A DNA stretch of 64,000 bases from CAVTTH01 sp963737545 (GTDB lineage Bacteria > Verrucomicrobiota > Verrucomicrobiia > Chthoniobacterales > UBA10450): contig CAVTTH010000006.1 in assembly GCA_963737545.1 (NCBI GenBank), forward strand, positions 186,001-250,000, written 5' to 3'. Positions 35,934-45,685 of this stretch are shown here, one piece after another. The notes below the pieces were generated by a model, which was not told the DNA's origin, did not search any database, and saw only the letters and a list, made by a program, of their open reading frames with translations. Each line of letters starts with the position of its first letter. Position 1 is the first letter of the stretch. Both the position numbers and the translations under genes were made by a program.

Positions 35934-36959
35934 TCACTCGCCTCTGCCATGATCGCATTCCAGGTGCCCACCAAACCCAAAGCGCATGGCCGAAAGCACT
36001 TTGTCCTGGTAATCCGCCTCGCCGCGTGATGCGAAGCGTTCGTAGAGTGCCGTTGCCAATACCGGCACGGGCACGCCTTCATCGATTGCGGCCTTGACCG
36101 TCCAGCGGCCCTCGCCTGAATCCGAAACGCGCCCGGCGAACTTTGCCAGCGTCGGATCCTCGACCAAGGCGGTTGCGGTCAAATCCAGCAACCATGAGGC
36201 AATCACACTGCCGCGCCGCCACAATTCGACGACATCGCGCACATTGAGGTCGAACCGGTAATGCTCAGGGTCGCGAAGTGGTGTCGTTTCGGCGTCCGCC
36301 ACATAGGAGCGCTTGCCAATGTTGGCGCTACGCAGAATACCGAGCCCTTCCGCGTAGGCAGCCATGAGACCGTATTCAATCCCATTGTGCACCATCTTTA
36401 CGAAATGACCGGCTCCGTTAGGCCCGCAATGCAAGTAACCTTGTTCCGCCGTGCCACCGATGGTCTCGCGTCCCTGCGTGCGCGGAATAGTCCCGAGGCC
36501 CGGTGCCAGTGCGGCGAAGATCGGATCGAGGTGCTGGACCACATCCAACTCGCCACCGATCATCATGCAATACCCACGCTCCAACCCCCAAATGCCGCCG
36601 CTGGTTCCGACATCCACGTAATGGATTCGTCTGGTTGCTAGCTCTTTCGCACGCCGGATGTCATCGACATAATAAGAGTTTCCGCCATCGATCAGAATGT
36701 CCTCCGGTTGAAGGTAGGGCAGGAGATCAGTGATAGCTTTCTCCACCACCGCGGCAGGAAGCATCAGCCAGATCGCCCGCGGTTTCTCCAGCTTTGTGAC
36801 AAAGTCTTGGAGCGACGAAGCTCCGATCGCCTTTTGTTTGACAAGTTCTGCCACCGCCGGCGGTGACATGTCGAACACGACACACTGGTGACCGGCGGTC
36901 AGAAGTCGGCGCGCCATGTTAGCGCCCATTCGACCAAGACCAATCATGCCGATCTGCAT
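35934..36959 (-). CDS. gnd: 6-phosphogluconate dehydrogenase, decarboxylating (short, NAD-type)
   Basis: 341 residues, the size of the short bacterial form (GntZ/YqeC type). The dinucleotide motif GLGRMGANMARRL lies at 7-19, then 'DGGNSYY', 'YVDVGTSGGIWGLERGYCMM', and the catalytic Lys-His-Asn segment 'HFVKMVHNGIEYGLM', with C-terminal 'RVSDSGEGRW'. It converts 6-phosphogluconate to ribulose-5-phosphate and CO2 with NAD(P) reduction. The start overlaps the malQ end by 16 bp. Ribulose-5-phosphate made here can feed phosphoketolase after epimerisation. Confidence 0.92.
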   Translation of the reverse strand: MQIGMIGLGRMGANMARRLLTAGHQCVVFDMSPPAVAELVKQKAIGASSLQDFVTKLEKPRAIWLMLPAAVVEKAITDLLPYLQPEDILIDGGNSYYVDDIRRAKELATRRIHYVDVGTSGGIWGLERGYCMMIGGELDVVQHLDPIFAALAPGLGTIPRTQGRETIGGTAEQGYLHCGPNGAGHFVKMVHNGIEYGLMAAYAEGLGILRSANIGKRSYVADAETTPLRDPEHYRFDLNVRDVVELWRRGSVIASWLLDLTATALVEDPTLAKFAGRVSDSGEGRWTVKAAIDEGVPVPVLATALYERFASRGEADYQDKVLSAMRFGFGGHLECDHGRGE

Positions 36960-38515
36960 GGGTATTTCTCCTTTGGAAGCATGCGCAGGCGATTTGAACT
37001 GCTGGTCAGGTCTCGCAGCGCATCAAAATCAGCAGTCGACAACAACTCTTCGCTACAGCGCCAATTCCAATTGCCTTCGGCGTGCCCGGGCACGTTCATG
37101 CGACCTTCTGCTCCGAGGTTGAGAAGGTCCTGTAGAGGCGTGATGGCAAGCGCAGCCCGAGACGACCACGCCAGCCGAATCAAATTCCAGGCGACTTCGC
37201 GACTATTCCCATCGGGTAGATTGAGGTAACGCCACAGATTCCGCCGCTGGCCCGATGGTAATTCGTCATACCATCCGCGGCTTGTAGCATTATCATGTGT
37301 GCCGGTATATACGACCGTGTTTGAGCTGTAATTGTGAGGGAGGTATGGGTTAGTCGAGCTACCGTCGAAGGCAAATTGCAGGACGCGAGTCCCAGGTATC
37401 TGAAACTGATCGCGGAGCGCATAAACGTCTGCCGTGATCAACCCCAAGTCCTCGGCAATAAACGGTAACGCGCCTAACTGTTTCTTGACCGCATTGAAGA
37501 AATCCGCGCCTGGGCCCGGCACCCACTGGCCGGACTTCGCGGTAGCTGATCCAGCCGGAATATGCCAGGCCGCTGCAAAGGCACGGAAATGATCGAGACG
37601 AATCACATCCACGTGCGCCAGCAAAGCGCGCACACGATCAATGCACCAACGATAGCCCGTTTCTCGAAGCCTCTCCCAATTGTAGACTGGGTTTCCCCAG
37701 AGCTGACCCTCCGCGCTGAAATAATCCGGGGGCACACCCGCCACGACGCGTGGCCTACGTTGGTCGTCTAACAGGAATAGCTCCGGATTGGCCCAGACGT
37801 CACTCGAGTCTGGAGAAACGAAAAAGGGCAAATCGCCTATGAGGTGGACGCCTTTGGCTTTGGCATGTTCCTTAAGCCGCTCGCCTTGGCGATACAATAG
37901 GAATTGAGCGAAACAAATTTGATCGACTTGATTTGCGAGATCACGCCGGGCCTGGGCCAAAACTTTCGGTATGCGCCGGACCAACTCTATCGGCCACTCG
38001 ACGTAGTAGGCGTCATTATACTGAAATTTCAGCGCTCGGAAGAGTGCGTAGTCTTCCAACCAGTGCGCCTGCTCGTGGCAAAATTGTTCAAAAGCAGCTC
38101 GTAACTCCGTGAATCCGCCTTTGCTAAAATTGGTCCAGGCTTTTGCGAGTAAACGGTGTTTGAACGGAATAACCGTGTTGTAATCGACGGAGGATTGAGA
38201 GACTGAGGGTACCGCGCAGTCATCGGCGCCTAACACGCCATCCTCGATGAGCCAGGCTGGACTAACCAGAAGACCGTTGCCGGCAAAGGATGACAGCGCT
38301 GAATAAGGAGAGTTTCCGTAACCGGTCGGGCCCAACGGCAACGACTGCCACCAGCTTTGGCCTGCGTCGGCAAGTTGATCGATCCATGCGATCGCGCCTG
38401 GTCCTACGTCGCCAATCCCATAGGGCGAGGGCAACGAGATAACGTGCAGAAGCAAGCCGGAGGCCCGGTAGGACGATGGAAATGGGGGGAGATTCGGATC
38501 GCTGTCGTTAGTCAT
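36944..38515 (-). CDS. malQ: 4-alpha-glucanotransferase (amylomaltase)
   Basis: 523 residues of GH77. Typical stretches are 'SLPSPYGIGDVG', 'SWWQSLPLGPTGYGNSPYSA', the nucleophile region 'DVIRLDHFRAF', the acid/base 'FIAEDLGLI', and 'YTGTHDNATSRGWY'. It disproportionates malto-oligosaccharides released from glycogen so that phosphorylase can use them. Its start codon shares one base with the pgm stop (TAATG) and its end overlaps gnd by 16 bp, so pgm, malQ and gnd are one operon. Confidence 0.95.
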   Translation of the reverse strand: MTNDSDPNLPPFPSSYRASGLLLHVISLPSPYGIGDVGPGAIAWIDQLADAGQSWWQSLPLGPTGYGNSPYSALSSFAGNGLLVSPAWLIEDGVLGADDCAVPSVSQSSVDYNTVIPFKHRLLAKAWTNFSKGGFTELRAAFEQFCHEQAHWLEDYALFRALKFQYNDAYYVEWPIELVRRIPKVLAQARRDLANQVDQICFAQFLLYRQGERLKEHAKAKGVHLIGDLPFFVSPDSSDVWANPELFLLDDQRRPRVVAGVPPDYFSAEGQLWGNPVYNWERLRETGYRWCIDRVRALLAHVDVIRLDHFRAFAAAWHIPAGSATAKSGQWVPGPGADFFNAVKKQLGALPFIAEDLGLITADVYALRDQFQIPGTRVLQFAFDGSSTNPYLPHNYSSNTVVYTGTHDNATSRGWYDELPSGQRRNLWRYLNLPDGNSREVAWNLIRLAWSSRAALAITPLQDLLNLGAEGRMNVPGHAEGNWNWRCSEELLSTADFDALRDLTSSSNRLRMLPKEKYPCRSA

Positions 38516-40188
38516 TAGCGCACCTCCTGTCCCTGAAGAACTGAATCAGACGATCGAAGGGCATCGGTCACAATTTCCTGAGCCTCCTGAACGATCGCAG
38601 CCAAATGATCCTGATCCCTAAAGCTTTCCGCGTAGACCTTGTAGATGTTCTCCGTGCCGGAAGGCCGGGCTGCGAACCAGCCATTGTCAGTTACGACCTT
38701 GAGGCCACCGATCGGGGCGCCGTTGCCCGGGGCAGAAGTCAGTTTGGCCGTGATCGGCTCGCCGGCCAGCGTGTCGTTCGCAATCGCATCGGGCGAGAGC
38801 TTCTGCAGCTGCGCTTTCTGATTTGGTGTCGCCGGCGCATCGATGCGCGTATAATATGGCGTCCCGAACTCGGTTGTCAGTTCTTGATATAGCTCTCCCG
38901 GGTCCTTGCCCGTGCGCGCCGTGATCTCCGCTGCCAGTAGGTCCATGATTGGGCCGTCTTTGTCGGTCGTCCAAACGGTGCCGTCCTTCCTAAGGAAGCT
39001 TGCTCCTGCACTTTCCTCCCCGCCAAAACAAAGCGAACCGTCAAACAACCCTGGCACGAACCACTTGAAGCCCACCGGCACTTCACAAAGTGAGCGCCCC
39101 AGCTTGGCCACCACACGATCAATCATGCTGCTGCTGACCAGGGTCTTACCGACCGCGACGTGAGCCGGCCAGTCAGGCCGATGCGTCAGCAGATAGCGAA
39201 TGGCTACAGCCAGGTAGTGATTCGGGTTCATCAGTCCAACGGAAGGAGTAACGATTCCGTGCCGGTCGGAATCGGGATCGTTGGCGAAGGCGACGTCGTA
39301 TTGATTCTTGAGGTCCACCAGACGCGCCATCGCATACGGGCTCGACGGATCCATCCGAATCTTGCCGTCGTGATCGACAGTCATGAAAGAAAAAGTCGGA
39401 TCGATGGTTGGGTTCGCGACGGTGATATCCAAGTGGTAGACGGAGTTGATTGGCTCCCAGTACGGCTCCGCCGCACCACCCAGAGGGTCCACGCCCAGTT
39501 TCAGACCGGCGCTGCGGATTGCCTCCATATCGATGACGTTGCGCAGGTCCTCGACATAGGGCAGGACGAAATCTTGCTGGTGAGTTGTCTCAGCTTTGAG
39601 CGCGGCAGCAAATGGCACGCGTTTTATGCTCGACCCGTCGCGCAATAACTCATTGGCGCGGCGTTCAACCCATCGTGTTACGTCGGTGTCAGCCGGACCG
39701 CCGTTGGGCGGGTTGTATTTGAAGCCCCCGTCTGCCGGCGGGTTGTGCGACGGCGTGATGACGATCCCATCGGCCAGATGATCTTTCCCATTCCGGTTAT
39801 GAATGAGAATGGCTCGCGAGATAACCGGCGTCGGGGTGAAGCCGTCGTTCTTCTGAATAATGGTCTCCACACGATTGGCCGCCAGCACCTCCAGGGCGGT
39901 GCGCTGGGCCGGTGCGGACACCGCATGTGTGTCCTTACCCATGAAGAGTGGACCATCGTAGCTCTGACTGCGCCGGTAATCACAAATGGCCTGGGTAATG
40001 GCCAGAATGTGCGATTCGGTGAAGGAGCGGCTCAGGGGCGAGCCTCGGTGGCCGCTCGTGCCAAAGCTTACTAGCTGGTTGGGGTCCGCCAAGTCGGGGC
40101 GGTACTCATAATAGTACTGTTCCAGCCGGGCCAGATCTACCAGCAGCTCCCTGGGGGCCGGTTTGCCTGCAAGTGGCGAAATTGCCAT
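38515..40188 (-). CDS. pgm: Phosphoglucomutase (alpha-D-glucose-specific)
   Basis: 557 residues, typical of the Pgm type. 'VSFGTSGHRGS' opens the fold, the phosphoserine loop is VITPSHNPPADGG, metal binding is in 'ANDPDSDRHG', and the sugar-binding 'GGEESAGASFL' and phosphate-binding 'RPSGTENIYKVYAE' loops are present. It interconverts glucose-1- and glucose-6-phosphate, connecting glycogen phosphorolysis to the phosphoketolase and pentose routes. A purine-rich GGGAGG site lies upstream of the ATG at 40188. Confidence 0.95.
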   Translation of the reverse strand: MAISPLAGKPAPRELLVDLARLEQYYYEYRPDLADPNQLVSFGTSGHRGSPLSRSFTESHILAITQAICDYRRSQSYDGPLFMGKDTHAVSAPAQRTALEVLAANRVETIIQKNDGFTPTPVISRAILIHNRNGKDHLADGIVITPSHNPPADGGFKYNPPNGGPADTDVTRWVERRANELLRDGSSIKRVPFAAALKAETTHQQDFVLPYVEDLRNVIDMEAIRSAGLKLGVDPLGGAAEPYWEPINSVYHLDITVANPTIDPTFSFMTVDHDGKIRMDPSSPYAMARLVDLKNQYDVAFANDPDSDRHGIVTPSVGLMNPNHYLAVAIRYLLTHRPDWPAHVAVGKTLVSSSMIDRVVAKLGRSLCEVPVGFKWFVPGLFDGSLCFGGEESAGASFLRKDGTVWTTDKDGPIMDLLAAEITARTGKDPGELYQELTTEFGTPYYTRIDAPATPNQKAQLQKLSPDAIANDTLAGEPITAKLTSAPGNGAPIGGLKVVTDNGWFAARPSGTENIYKVYAESFRDQDHLAAIVQEAQEIVTDALRSSDSVLQGQEVR

Positions 40189-40220
40189 GTATGTCAGTCC
40201 TCCCTTTCACCAATTGGTTG

Positions 40221-42737
40221 CTAGGAGACGGGGCATGGTTTCGCCTTCCAGATCTCGCTCGCATATTCGGCAATCGTTCGGTCACTGGAGAACTTTCCTG
40301 AGCCGGCCACATTCAGGATCGCCTTGCGGGACCATCCCGCCGAGTCGGCATAAAGTTCGCACAGCCGCTGGTCCGCCTCCAGGTACGACTTCAGATCGGC
40401 CAGATGCATGTAGTAATCGCCGTGGGTGAGCAAAGTGTCTCCTAGCGGAGCGAACACGCCCGGGTCGTTCCGGCTGAAATAGTCGGAGAAGATCAGATCC
40501 AACGCGGCGCGGGTCTCCGGGTCATTGTCATAATGCCATTGCGGCTTGTACCACTCACGGCCGTCCGCCACTTGTTGCGCCGTTAGGCCGAAGAGAAAGA
40601 AATTTTCTTCACCTGCTTCTTCTGCCATTTCGATGGTCGCGCCATCCCGTGTGCCGATCGTCAATGCGCCGTTCATCATGAATTTCATGTTGCTTGTGCC
40701 ACTGGCTTCGTAGCCGGCGGTGGAAATCTGATTGGAGACATCAGCCGCAGGAATCAGCCGCTCCGCCATTGAAACACAGTAGTCGGGAAGGAACAGAACC
40801 TTGAGCTGTCCGCAAATCGTCGGGTCTTGATCGATCGTGTCAGCCAGATTGTTGATGAACTTGATGATTAGTTTGGCCAGCTGATACGCGGGCGCGGCTT
40901 TGCCGGCGAAGAAGAACGTTCGCGGCGCCACTTCAGTGTTGGGATTTTCTCGCAGCCGATTGTAAAGGACTACGATCCGGAGCGCATTCAATAGTTGGCG
41001 TTTGTACTCATGGATACGCTTAATCTGGCAATCGAAGATACTATCGGCATCGACGGTTTCGCCCGTAGTCTGCTTGAGCCAGTCGACAAACTGCAGCTTG
41101 GCTTCGCGCTTCGCCTTTAGAAATGCCTGGCCTAACGATTGATCATCCGCTAGGGGCTTGAGTTTCTTCAGCTGACTCAGATCGGTCACCCACTCATTGC
41201 CGATTGCGTTGGTAATGGTCTGCGAGAGCGTAGGATTTGACACTAACAGCCACCGGCGGGGCGTGACGCCATTTGTTTTGTTGTTGAACCGCTCGGGAAA
41301 CAGTTCGGCCAAATCTTTTACCGTGATGGTCCGCAGCAGATGCGAGTGAATCGCTGCAACACCGTTGGTGCTGTGCGATCCGACGATGGCAAGATTGGCC
41401 ATCCGAATCTTTTGCTGGGCGCCTTCTTCGATAAGGCTCACGCGTTGCACTCGCCCATCATCTCCCGGAAAGCGTCTCCGGACGTCGTCAATCAGGCGAC
41501 GATTGATTTCGTAGATGATCTCCAGGTGACGGGGCAGCATGCGCTCGAACCAGGCGAGCGGCCATTTCTCCAGAGCTTCCGGCAACAGCGTGTGATTGGT
41601 GTAGGCCAGAGTTTTCCGGGTAAGATCCCACGCCTCGTCCCAACCGAGATGTGCTTGATCGAGCAGAATCCGCATCAACTCCGGAACCGCCATGGTCGGA
41701 TGAGTGTCGTTAAGCTGAATGGCGATTTTCTCCGGCAGTAAGCGCCAGTCGGTATTTGTTTTCCGGAAGCGGCGCACCAGATCGGCCAGTGAGCAGGCGA
41801 CGAGAAAATATTCCTGCACAAACCGCAAGCCTTGCCCCGCGGTTGTATGATCATCGGGATACAGCACCCGGGTTACCGACTCGGCTTCGAGTGTCTCGGC
41901 CAGTGCTCCGACGAAATCGCCACTGCTGAATTCTTGAAAGTTAAAATAATCGTGCGCCGCCGCGGCCCAGAGTCGGAGGGTATTAATGGTCTTGCCGCCG
42001 TAGCCCACCACCGGACGATCGAATGGGATACCGATTAAAGCAGACGGCTTTCCCGTGACGGCGCGCAAACTGCCGCCGCGCAGCTCGAACGAGCAGTTAA
42101 GCGGCACTTCCACAGTCTCGTGTTGACGACGGACCTCCCACGGATCGGGATAACGGAGCCAGTTATCCGGCACTTCGTGTTGCGAACCGTCCTGAATGGT
42201 TTGCTTGAAGATGCCGTATTCGTAGCGCAGCCCGTAGCCCATGGCCGGGATCTCCATTGTCGCCATCGAATCGAGGAAGCACGCGGCCAGGCGTCCGAGT
42301 CCTCCGTTGCCCAAGCCCGCGTCGGGCTCCTGCTCCAGCAACCCGTACCAATCGAGCTTCTTTTCCTGGATCGCCTTTTTGGTGATGTCATCAAGAAGAA
42401 GGTTCGTGACATTGTTAGCCAGAGAACGACCGATGAGGAATTCCATCGAAAGATAGTAAACGCGTTTGGGGTTCTCACGTTCGTAAGTCTTCTCGGTCCG
42501 AATCCAGCGTTGCGACAGGACATCTCGCACGGAGTGCGCCACGGCTTCGAACCGCTCGCGCTCGCCGATCGCGCTGGCATCCATAACATTGTCAAAGACC
42601 AGGTGGCGCTCATAAAGAGCGTCGTTCGTTCCGGTGAACTGAACCGGCCCGCATCCATATTGCTCAATTAGCTTCGATAACTCGTTGGATTCCGTTAGGA
42701 TTGCGGACACCGGTTCGTCTTCTATTAACGTTTCCAT
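40221..42737 (-). CDS. glgP: Glycogen/starch phosphorylase
   Basis: About 838 residues from the ATG at 42737 (METLIEDEPV), which has an AAAGGA site 9 nt upstream. The frame continues to an ATG at 42839, but the extra 34 residues are low-complexity and the SD supports the inner start. Family features: 'YYLSMEFLIGRSLANN', 'AGLGNGGLGRLAACFLDS', 'KIAIQLNDTHPTMAVPELMR', 'QIKRIHEYKRQLLN', and the PLP-lysine segment 'EASGTSNMKFMMNGALTIGT'. It cleaves glycogen with phosphate to glucose-1-phosphate. The pgm gene follows 32 nt downstream. Confidence 0.95.
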   Translation of the reverse strand: METLIEDEPVSAILTESNELSKLIEQYGCGPVQFTGTNDALYERHLVFDNVMDASAIGERERFEAVAHSVRDVLSQRWIRTEKTYERENPKRVYYLSMEFLIGRSLANNVTNLLLDDITKKAIQEKKLDWYGLLEQEPDAGLGNGGLGRLAACFLDSMATMEIPAMGYGLRYEYGIFKQTIQDGSQHEVPDNWLRYPDPWEVRRQHETVEVPLNCSFELRGGSLRAVTGKPSALIGIPFDRPVVGYGGKTINTLRLWAAAAHDYFNFQEFSSGDFVGALAETLEAESVTRVLYPDDHTTAGQGLRFVQEYFLVACSLADLVRRFRKTNTDWRLLPEKIAIQLNDTHPTMAVPELMRILLDQAHLGWDEAWDLTRKTLAYTNHTLLPEALEKWPLAWFERMLPRHLEIIYEINRRLIDDVRRRFPGDDGRVQRVSLIEEGAQQKIRMANLAIVGSHSTNGVAAIHSHLLRTITVKDLAELFPERFNNKTNGVTPRRWLLVSNPTLSQTITNAIGNEWVTDLSQLKKLKPLADDQSLGQAFLKAKREAKLQFVDWLKQTTGETVDADSIFDCQIKRIHEYKRQLLNALRIVVLYNRLRENPNTEVAPRTFFFAGKAAPAYQLAKLIIKFINNLADTIDQDPTICGQLKVLFLPDYCVSMAERLIPAADVSNQISTAGYEASGTSNMKFMMNGALTIGTRDGATIEMAEEAGEENFFLFGLTAQQVADGREWYKPQWHYDNDPETRAALDLIFSDYFSRNDPGVFAPLGDTLLTHGDYYMHLADLKSYLEADQRLCELYADSAGWSRKAILNVAGSGKFSSDRTIAEYASEIWKAKPCPVS

Positions 42738-42997
42738 CGCAGTCGTTCCTTTCTGAGGTTCGGTTTTTAGCGGGAGGTTGCTGCTTTCTCGGTCCGCTCG
42801 GGTTTCGGACTCCGGCATGGTCTGATCTTTAGGTGACATGGCTTCCAGATCTAAAGGGCCATCTCCAATCCGTGGTCTCGGGCTCCTTTCCCAGCTCCCA
42901 TTATGTAGACAATTTTTTCTCGGCTATGACGAGATGCCAAGACAACAATGGCGTTTCGGCGTCGATCCCGAGCCGAGAAGAACAATTGAGCGGCTGC

Positions 42998-45568
42998 CTA
43001 GACATTGTCGCCTTCCGTCGAGCTTCTCCGTTTCGTCCCCGCGCTCGCCTGACCCCATTGCCAGTCAGTGATCTCGGGCATGTCTTCGCCGTACTTGGCA
43101 ATATATTGCTTGTGTTCGAGTAACTTGTCGCAAATCGCTTGTTTGGCGTAGGCCGCGCGCGACCCTAGTTGCGGCAACCGATCAATGACATCGCCGAAAA
43201 GATGGAATCGATCGAGATCATTCCTCACTACCATGTCAAACGGTGTGCTCGTGGTGCCTTCTTCCTTATACCCGCGGACATGCAGGTTCTTGTGATTCGT
43301 ACGCCGGTAAGTTAATCGATGAATCAACCACGGGTAGCCGTGGAAGGCGAAGACGATGGGTTTGTCTTTGGTAAAGAGCGCATCGAAGTCTTGATTCGAT
43401 AGGCCATGCGGATGCTCGCTCTGCGGTTGCAATTTCATCAAGTCGACGACGTTGATGACGCGGACTTTCAGTGCCGGAAGATGCTGGCGGAAGAGATCTA
43501 CGGCAGCCAGCGTTTCCAGCGTTGGTACGTCTCCGCAACAGGCCATCACCACATCTGGTTCTCCTTCTTTGTCATTGCTCGCCCATTCCCAGATTCCGAT
43601 GCCAGCCGTGCAATGTTTGACCGCCTGGTCCATCGTTAACCACTGAGGGGCCGGCTGTTTGCCTGCGACCACGACGTTGACGTAGTTGCGACTGCGCAGG
43701 CAGTGATCGGTCACAGAAAGGAGCGTGTTCGCGTCCGGCGGAAGATAAACGCGAACGACCTCCGCTTTCTTGTTTACAACGTGATCGATGAACCCAGGGT
43801 CCTGGTGGCTGAATCCGTTGTGATCCTGTCGCCAGACGTGGGACGACAAGAGATAATTAAGCGACGCGATCGGGCGCCGCCACGGTATCTCGTGACACAC
43901 CTTCAGCCACTTCGCGTGCTGATTGAACATCGAGTCGATGATGTGGATAAACGCCTCGTAGCAGGAAAAGAAACCGTGCCGACCGGTTAGCAGGTAACCT
44001 TCCAGCCATCCCTGGCATTGGTGTTCGCTGAGCATTTCCATCACCCTGCCGTCCGGGGCCAAATGGTCGTCGTACGGGTAGCGCTCCGCCATCCACGCGC
44101 GATTGGTGACTTCCAGTGCATCCTGCCAGCGGTTTGAGTTGTTCTCGTCCGGACTGAACAAACGGAAGTTTCGGCTTTCCATGTTCAGTTTCATCGTGTC
44201 CCGCAGAAATTTCCCCATCACGCGGGTAGACTCGGCCGTGGTCGCGCCGGGCTTGGTCACCTTTACGGCGTAGTCACAGAAGTTTGGAAGTCGCAAATCT
44301 CTGAGTAGAACGCCCCCGTTGGCGTGTGGATTGGCGCTCATGCGACGGTTGCCTTTCGGCGGCAATTCTGCGAGTTCGGGTTTCAACCGCCCGGTCTTGT
44401 CGAACAGTTCCTCTGGCTTATAACTCTTCATCCATTTCTCGAGGATCTTTATGTGCGCCGGCTTTTCGTGCATCTCGCCCATCGGCACCTGGTGGCTCCG
44501 CCAGTAGCCCTCGGTCCGTTTTCCGTCGATCTCCTTCGGACAGGTCCATCCTTTGGGGGAACGGAGAATGATCATCGGCCAGAGCGGTCGTTTCTTGCTG
44601 CCGGTACGCCTGGCGTCGGCCTTGATATGGTGAATATCTTCGAGGATCTTGTCGAGCGTGGAAGCCATCAGTTGATGCATCTCCTCCGGATCACTTCCCT
44701 CGACAAAGTAGGGCGTGTAGCCATAGCCGCGGAAAAGCTGATCCAACTCTTGATGACTGATGCGGGCCAGCACGCAAGGATTGGCGATCTTATACCCGTT
44801 TAGGTGCAGGATCGGGAGCACCACACCGTCAGAGAGGGGATTGAGAAACTTGTTCGAATGCCAGGAGGTCGCCAGCGGGCCGGTTTCCGCCTCACCGTCG
44901 CCGACCACACAGGCCACGATTAAGTCGGGATTGTCGTAGGCAGCCCCATACGCGTGCGAAACGGCGTAACCCAATTCGCCTCCTTCGTGAATGGATCCCG
45001 GAGTCTCCGGTGCGACATGGCTGGGGATGCCACCTGGGAATGAGAACTGGGTGAACAGCCGCTTCATCCCCTCTTCGTCCTGTGCGATGTTCGGATAGAC
45101 CTCGGAGTAGGTTCCTTCCATGTAGGCATTGGCGACGATGCCGGGACCGCCGTGGCCCGGACCGATAATGTAGATCATGTTGAGATCCCGCTGCTTGATC
45201 ACTCGATTCAAATGGGCATAGATGAAATTCAATCCAGGAGTGGTCCCCCAATGACCGAGCAGGCGGGGTTTAACGTGTTCCTTCTTCAACGGCTTTTTCA
45301 GCAGGGGATTGTCATATAGGTAGATCTGTCCCACCGAAAGGTAGTTCGCCGCCCGCCAGTAGGCGTCGATCTTGTTCAACTCGTCGCGACTGAGCGGCGC
45401 ACCCTTAATCGTCGAGCGAGCGGTGTCGTAGGCCGAGATTGCGCCATCGGTACTGACTTCCCTCGTGGAACTGCCTAGGGCACGCGTGGCCTTCGACTTG
45501 GCAGCGCTGCGATCAGAGCGTGCTGCGTTACGAGCTTCTTTCTTAACCTTAATAGTAGGGGTGATCAT
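42998..45568 (-). CDS. xfp: Xylulose-5-phosphate/fructose-6-phosphate phosphoketolase
   Basis: About 856 residues. The start is the ATG at 45568, because AAGGAG sits 6 nt upstream; an in-frame GTG five codons earlier contains that site. ThDP binding shows in 'VVGDGEAETGPLATSWHSNKFLNP' and 'LHLNGYKIANP'. The family motifs 'GPGHGGP', 'GGELGYAVSHAYGAA', 'FSPDENNSNR' and 'HVWRQDHNGFSHQDPGF' are present. The enzyme splits xylulose-5-P or fructose-6-P with phosphate to acetyl-phosphate plus a triose or tetrose phosphate. The acetate kinase gene immediately upstream turns acetyl-phosphate into acetate and ATP. The N-terminal 40 residues are Lys/Arg/Ser-rich, longer than usual. A promoter-like element lies about 40 nt upstream. 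Confidence 0.95.
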   Translation of the reverse strand: MITPTIKVKKEARNAARSDRSAAKSKATRALGSSTREVSTDGAISAYDTARSTIKGAPLSRDELNKIDAYWRAANYLSVGQIYLYDNPLLKKPLKKEHVKPRLLGHWGTTPGLNFIYAHLNRVIKQRDLNMIYIIGPGHGGPGIVANAYMEGTYSEVYPNIAQDEEGMKRLFTQFSFPGGIPSHVAPETPGSIHEGGELGYAVSHAYGAAYDNPDLIVACVVGDGEAETGPLATSWHSNKFLNPLSDGVVLPILHLNGYKIANPCVLARISHQELDQLFRGYGYTPYFVEGSDPEEMHQLMASTLDKILEDIHHIKADARRTGSKKRPLWPMIILRSPKGWTCPKEIDGKRTEGYWRSHQVPMGEMHEKPAHIKILEKWMKSYKPEELFDKTGRLKPELAELPPKGNRRMSANPHANGGVLLRDLRLPNFCDYAVKVTKPGATTAESTRVMGKFLRDTMKLNMESRNFRLFSPDENNSNRWQDALEVTNRAWMAERYPYDDHLAPDGRVMEMLSEHQCQGWLEGYLLTGRHGFFSCYEAFIHIIDSMFNQHAKWLKVCHEIPWRRPIASLNYLLSSHVWRQDHNGFSHQDPGFIDHVVNKKAEVVRVYLPPDANTLLSVTDHCLRSRNYVNVVVAGKQPAPQWLTMDQAVKHCTAGIGIWEWASNDKEGEPDVVMACCGDVPTLETLAAVDLFRQHLPALKVRVINVVDLMKLQPQSEHPHGLSNQDFDALFTKDKPIVFAFHGYPWLIHRLTYRRTNHKNLHVRGYKEEGTTSTPFDMVVRNDLDRFHLFGDVIDRLPQLGSRAAYAKQAICDKLLEHKQYIAKYGEDMPEITDWQWGQASAGTKRRSSTEGDNV

Positions 45569-45609
45569 TTGATGCTCCTTCACCGGAGTTTAGCCTGTTG
45601 GTTCATTGA

Positions 45610-45645
45610 TATTTCCCGAGTTTGCAGGCAGACATTTCAGGAAAG
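45610..45645 (-). promoter_or_regulatory. Promoter-like element TGAAAT-N16-GGGAAATA before phosphoketolase
   Basis: On the minus strand, CTTTCCTGAAAT ends at 45634, then 16 bases, then GGGAAATA (45617-45610), about 41 nt before the chosen ATG. The layout is the same as the other three copies of this motif in the window. Confidence 0.6.
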
Positions 45646-45685
45646 CTTGCAGTTTCGGCTGAGCGCCGTTTCGCAAAAAAATGCG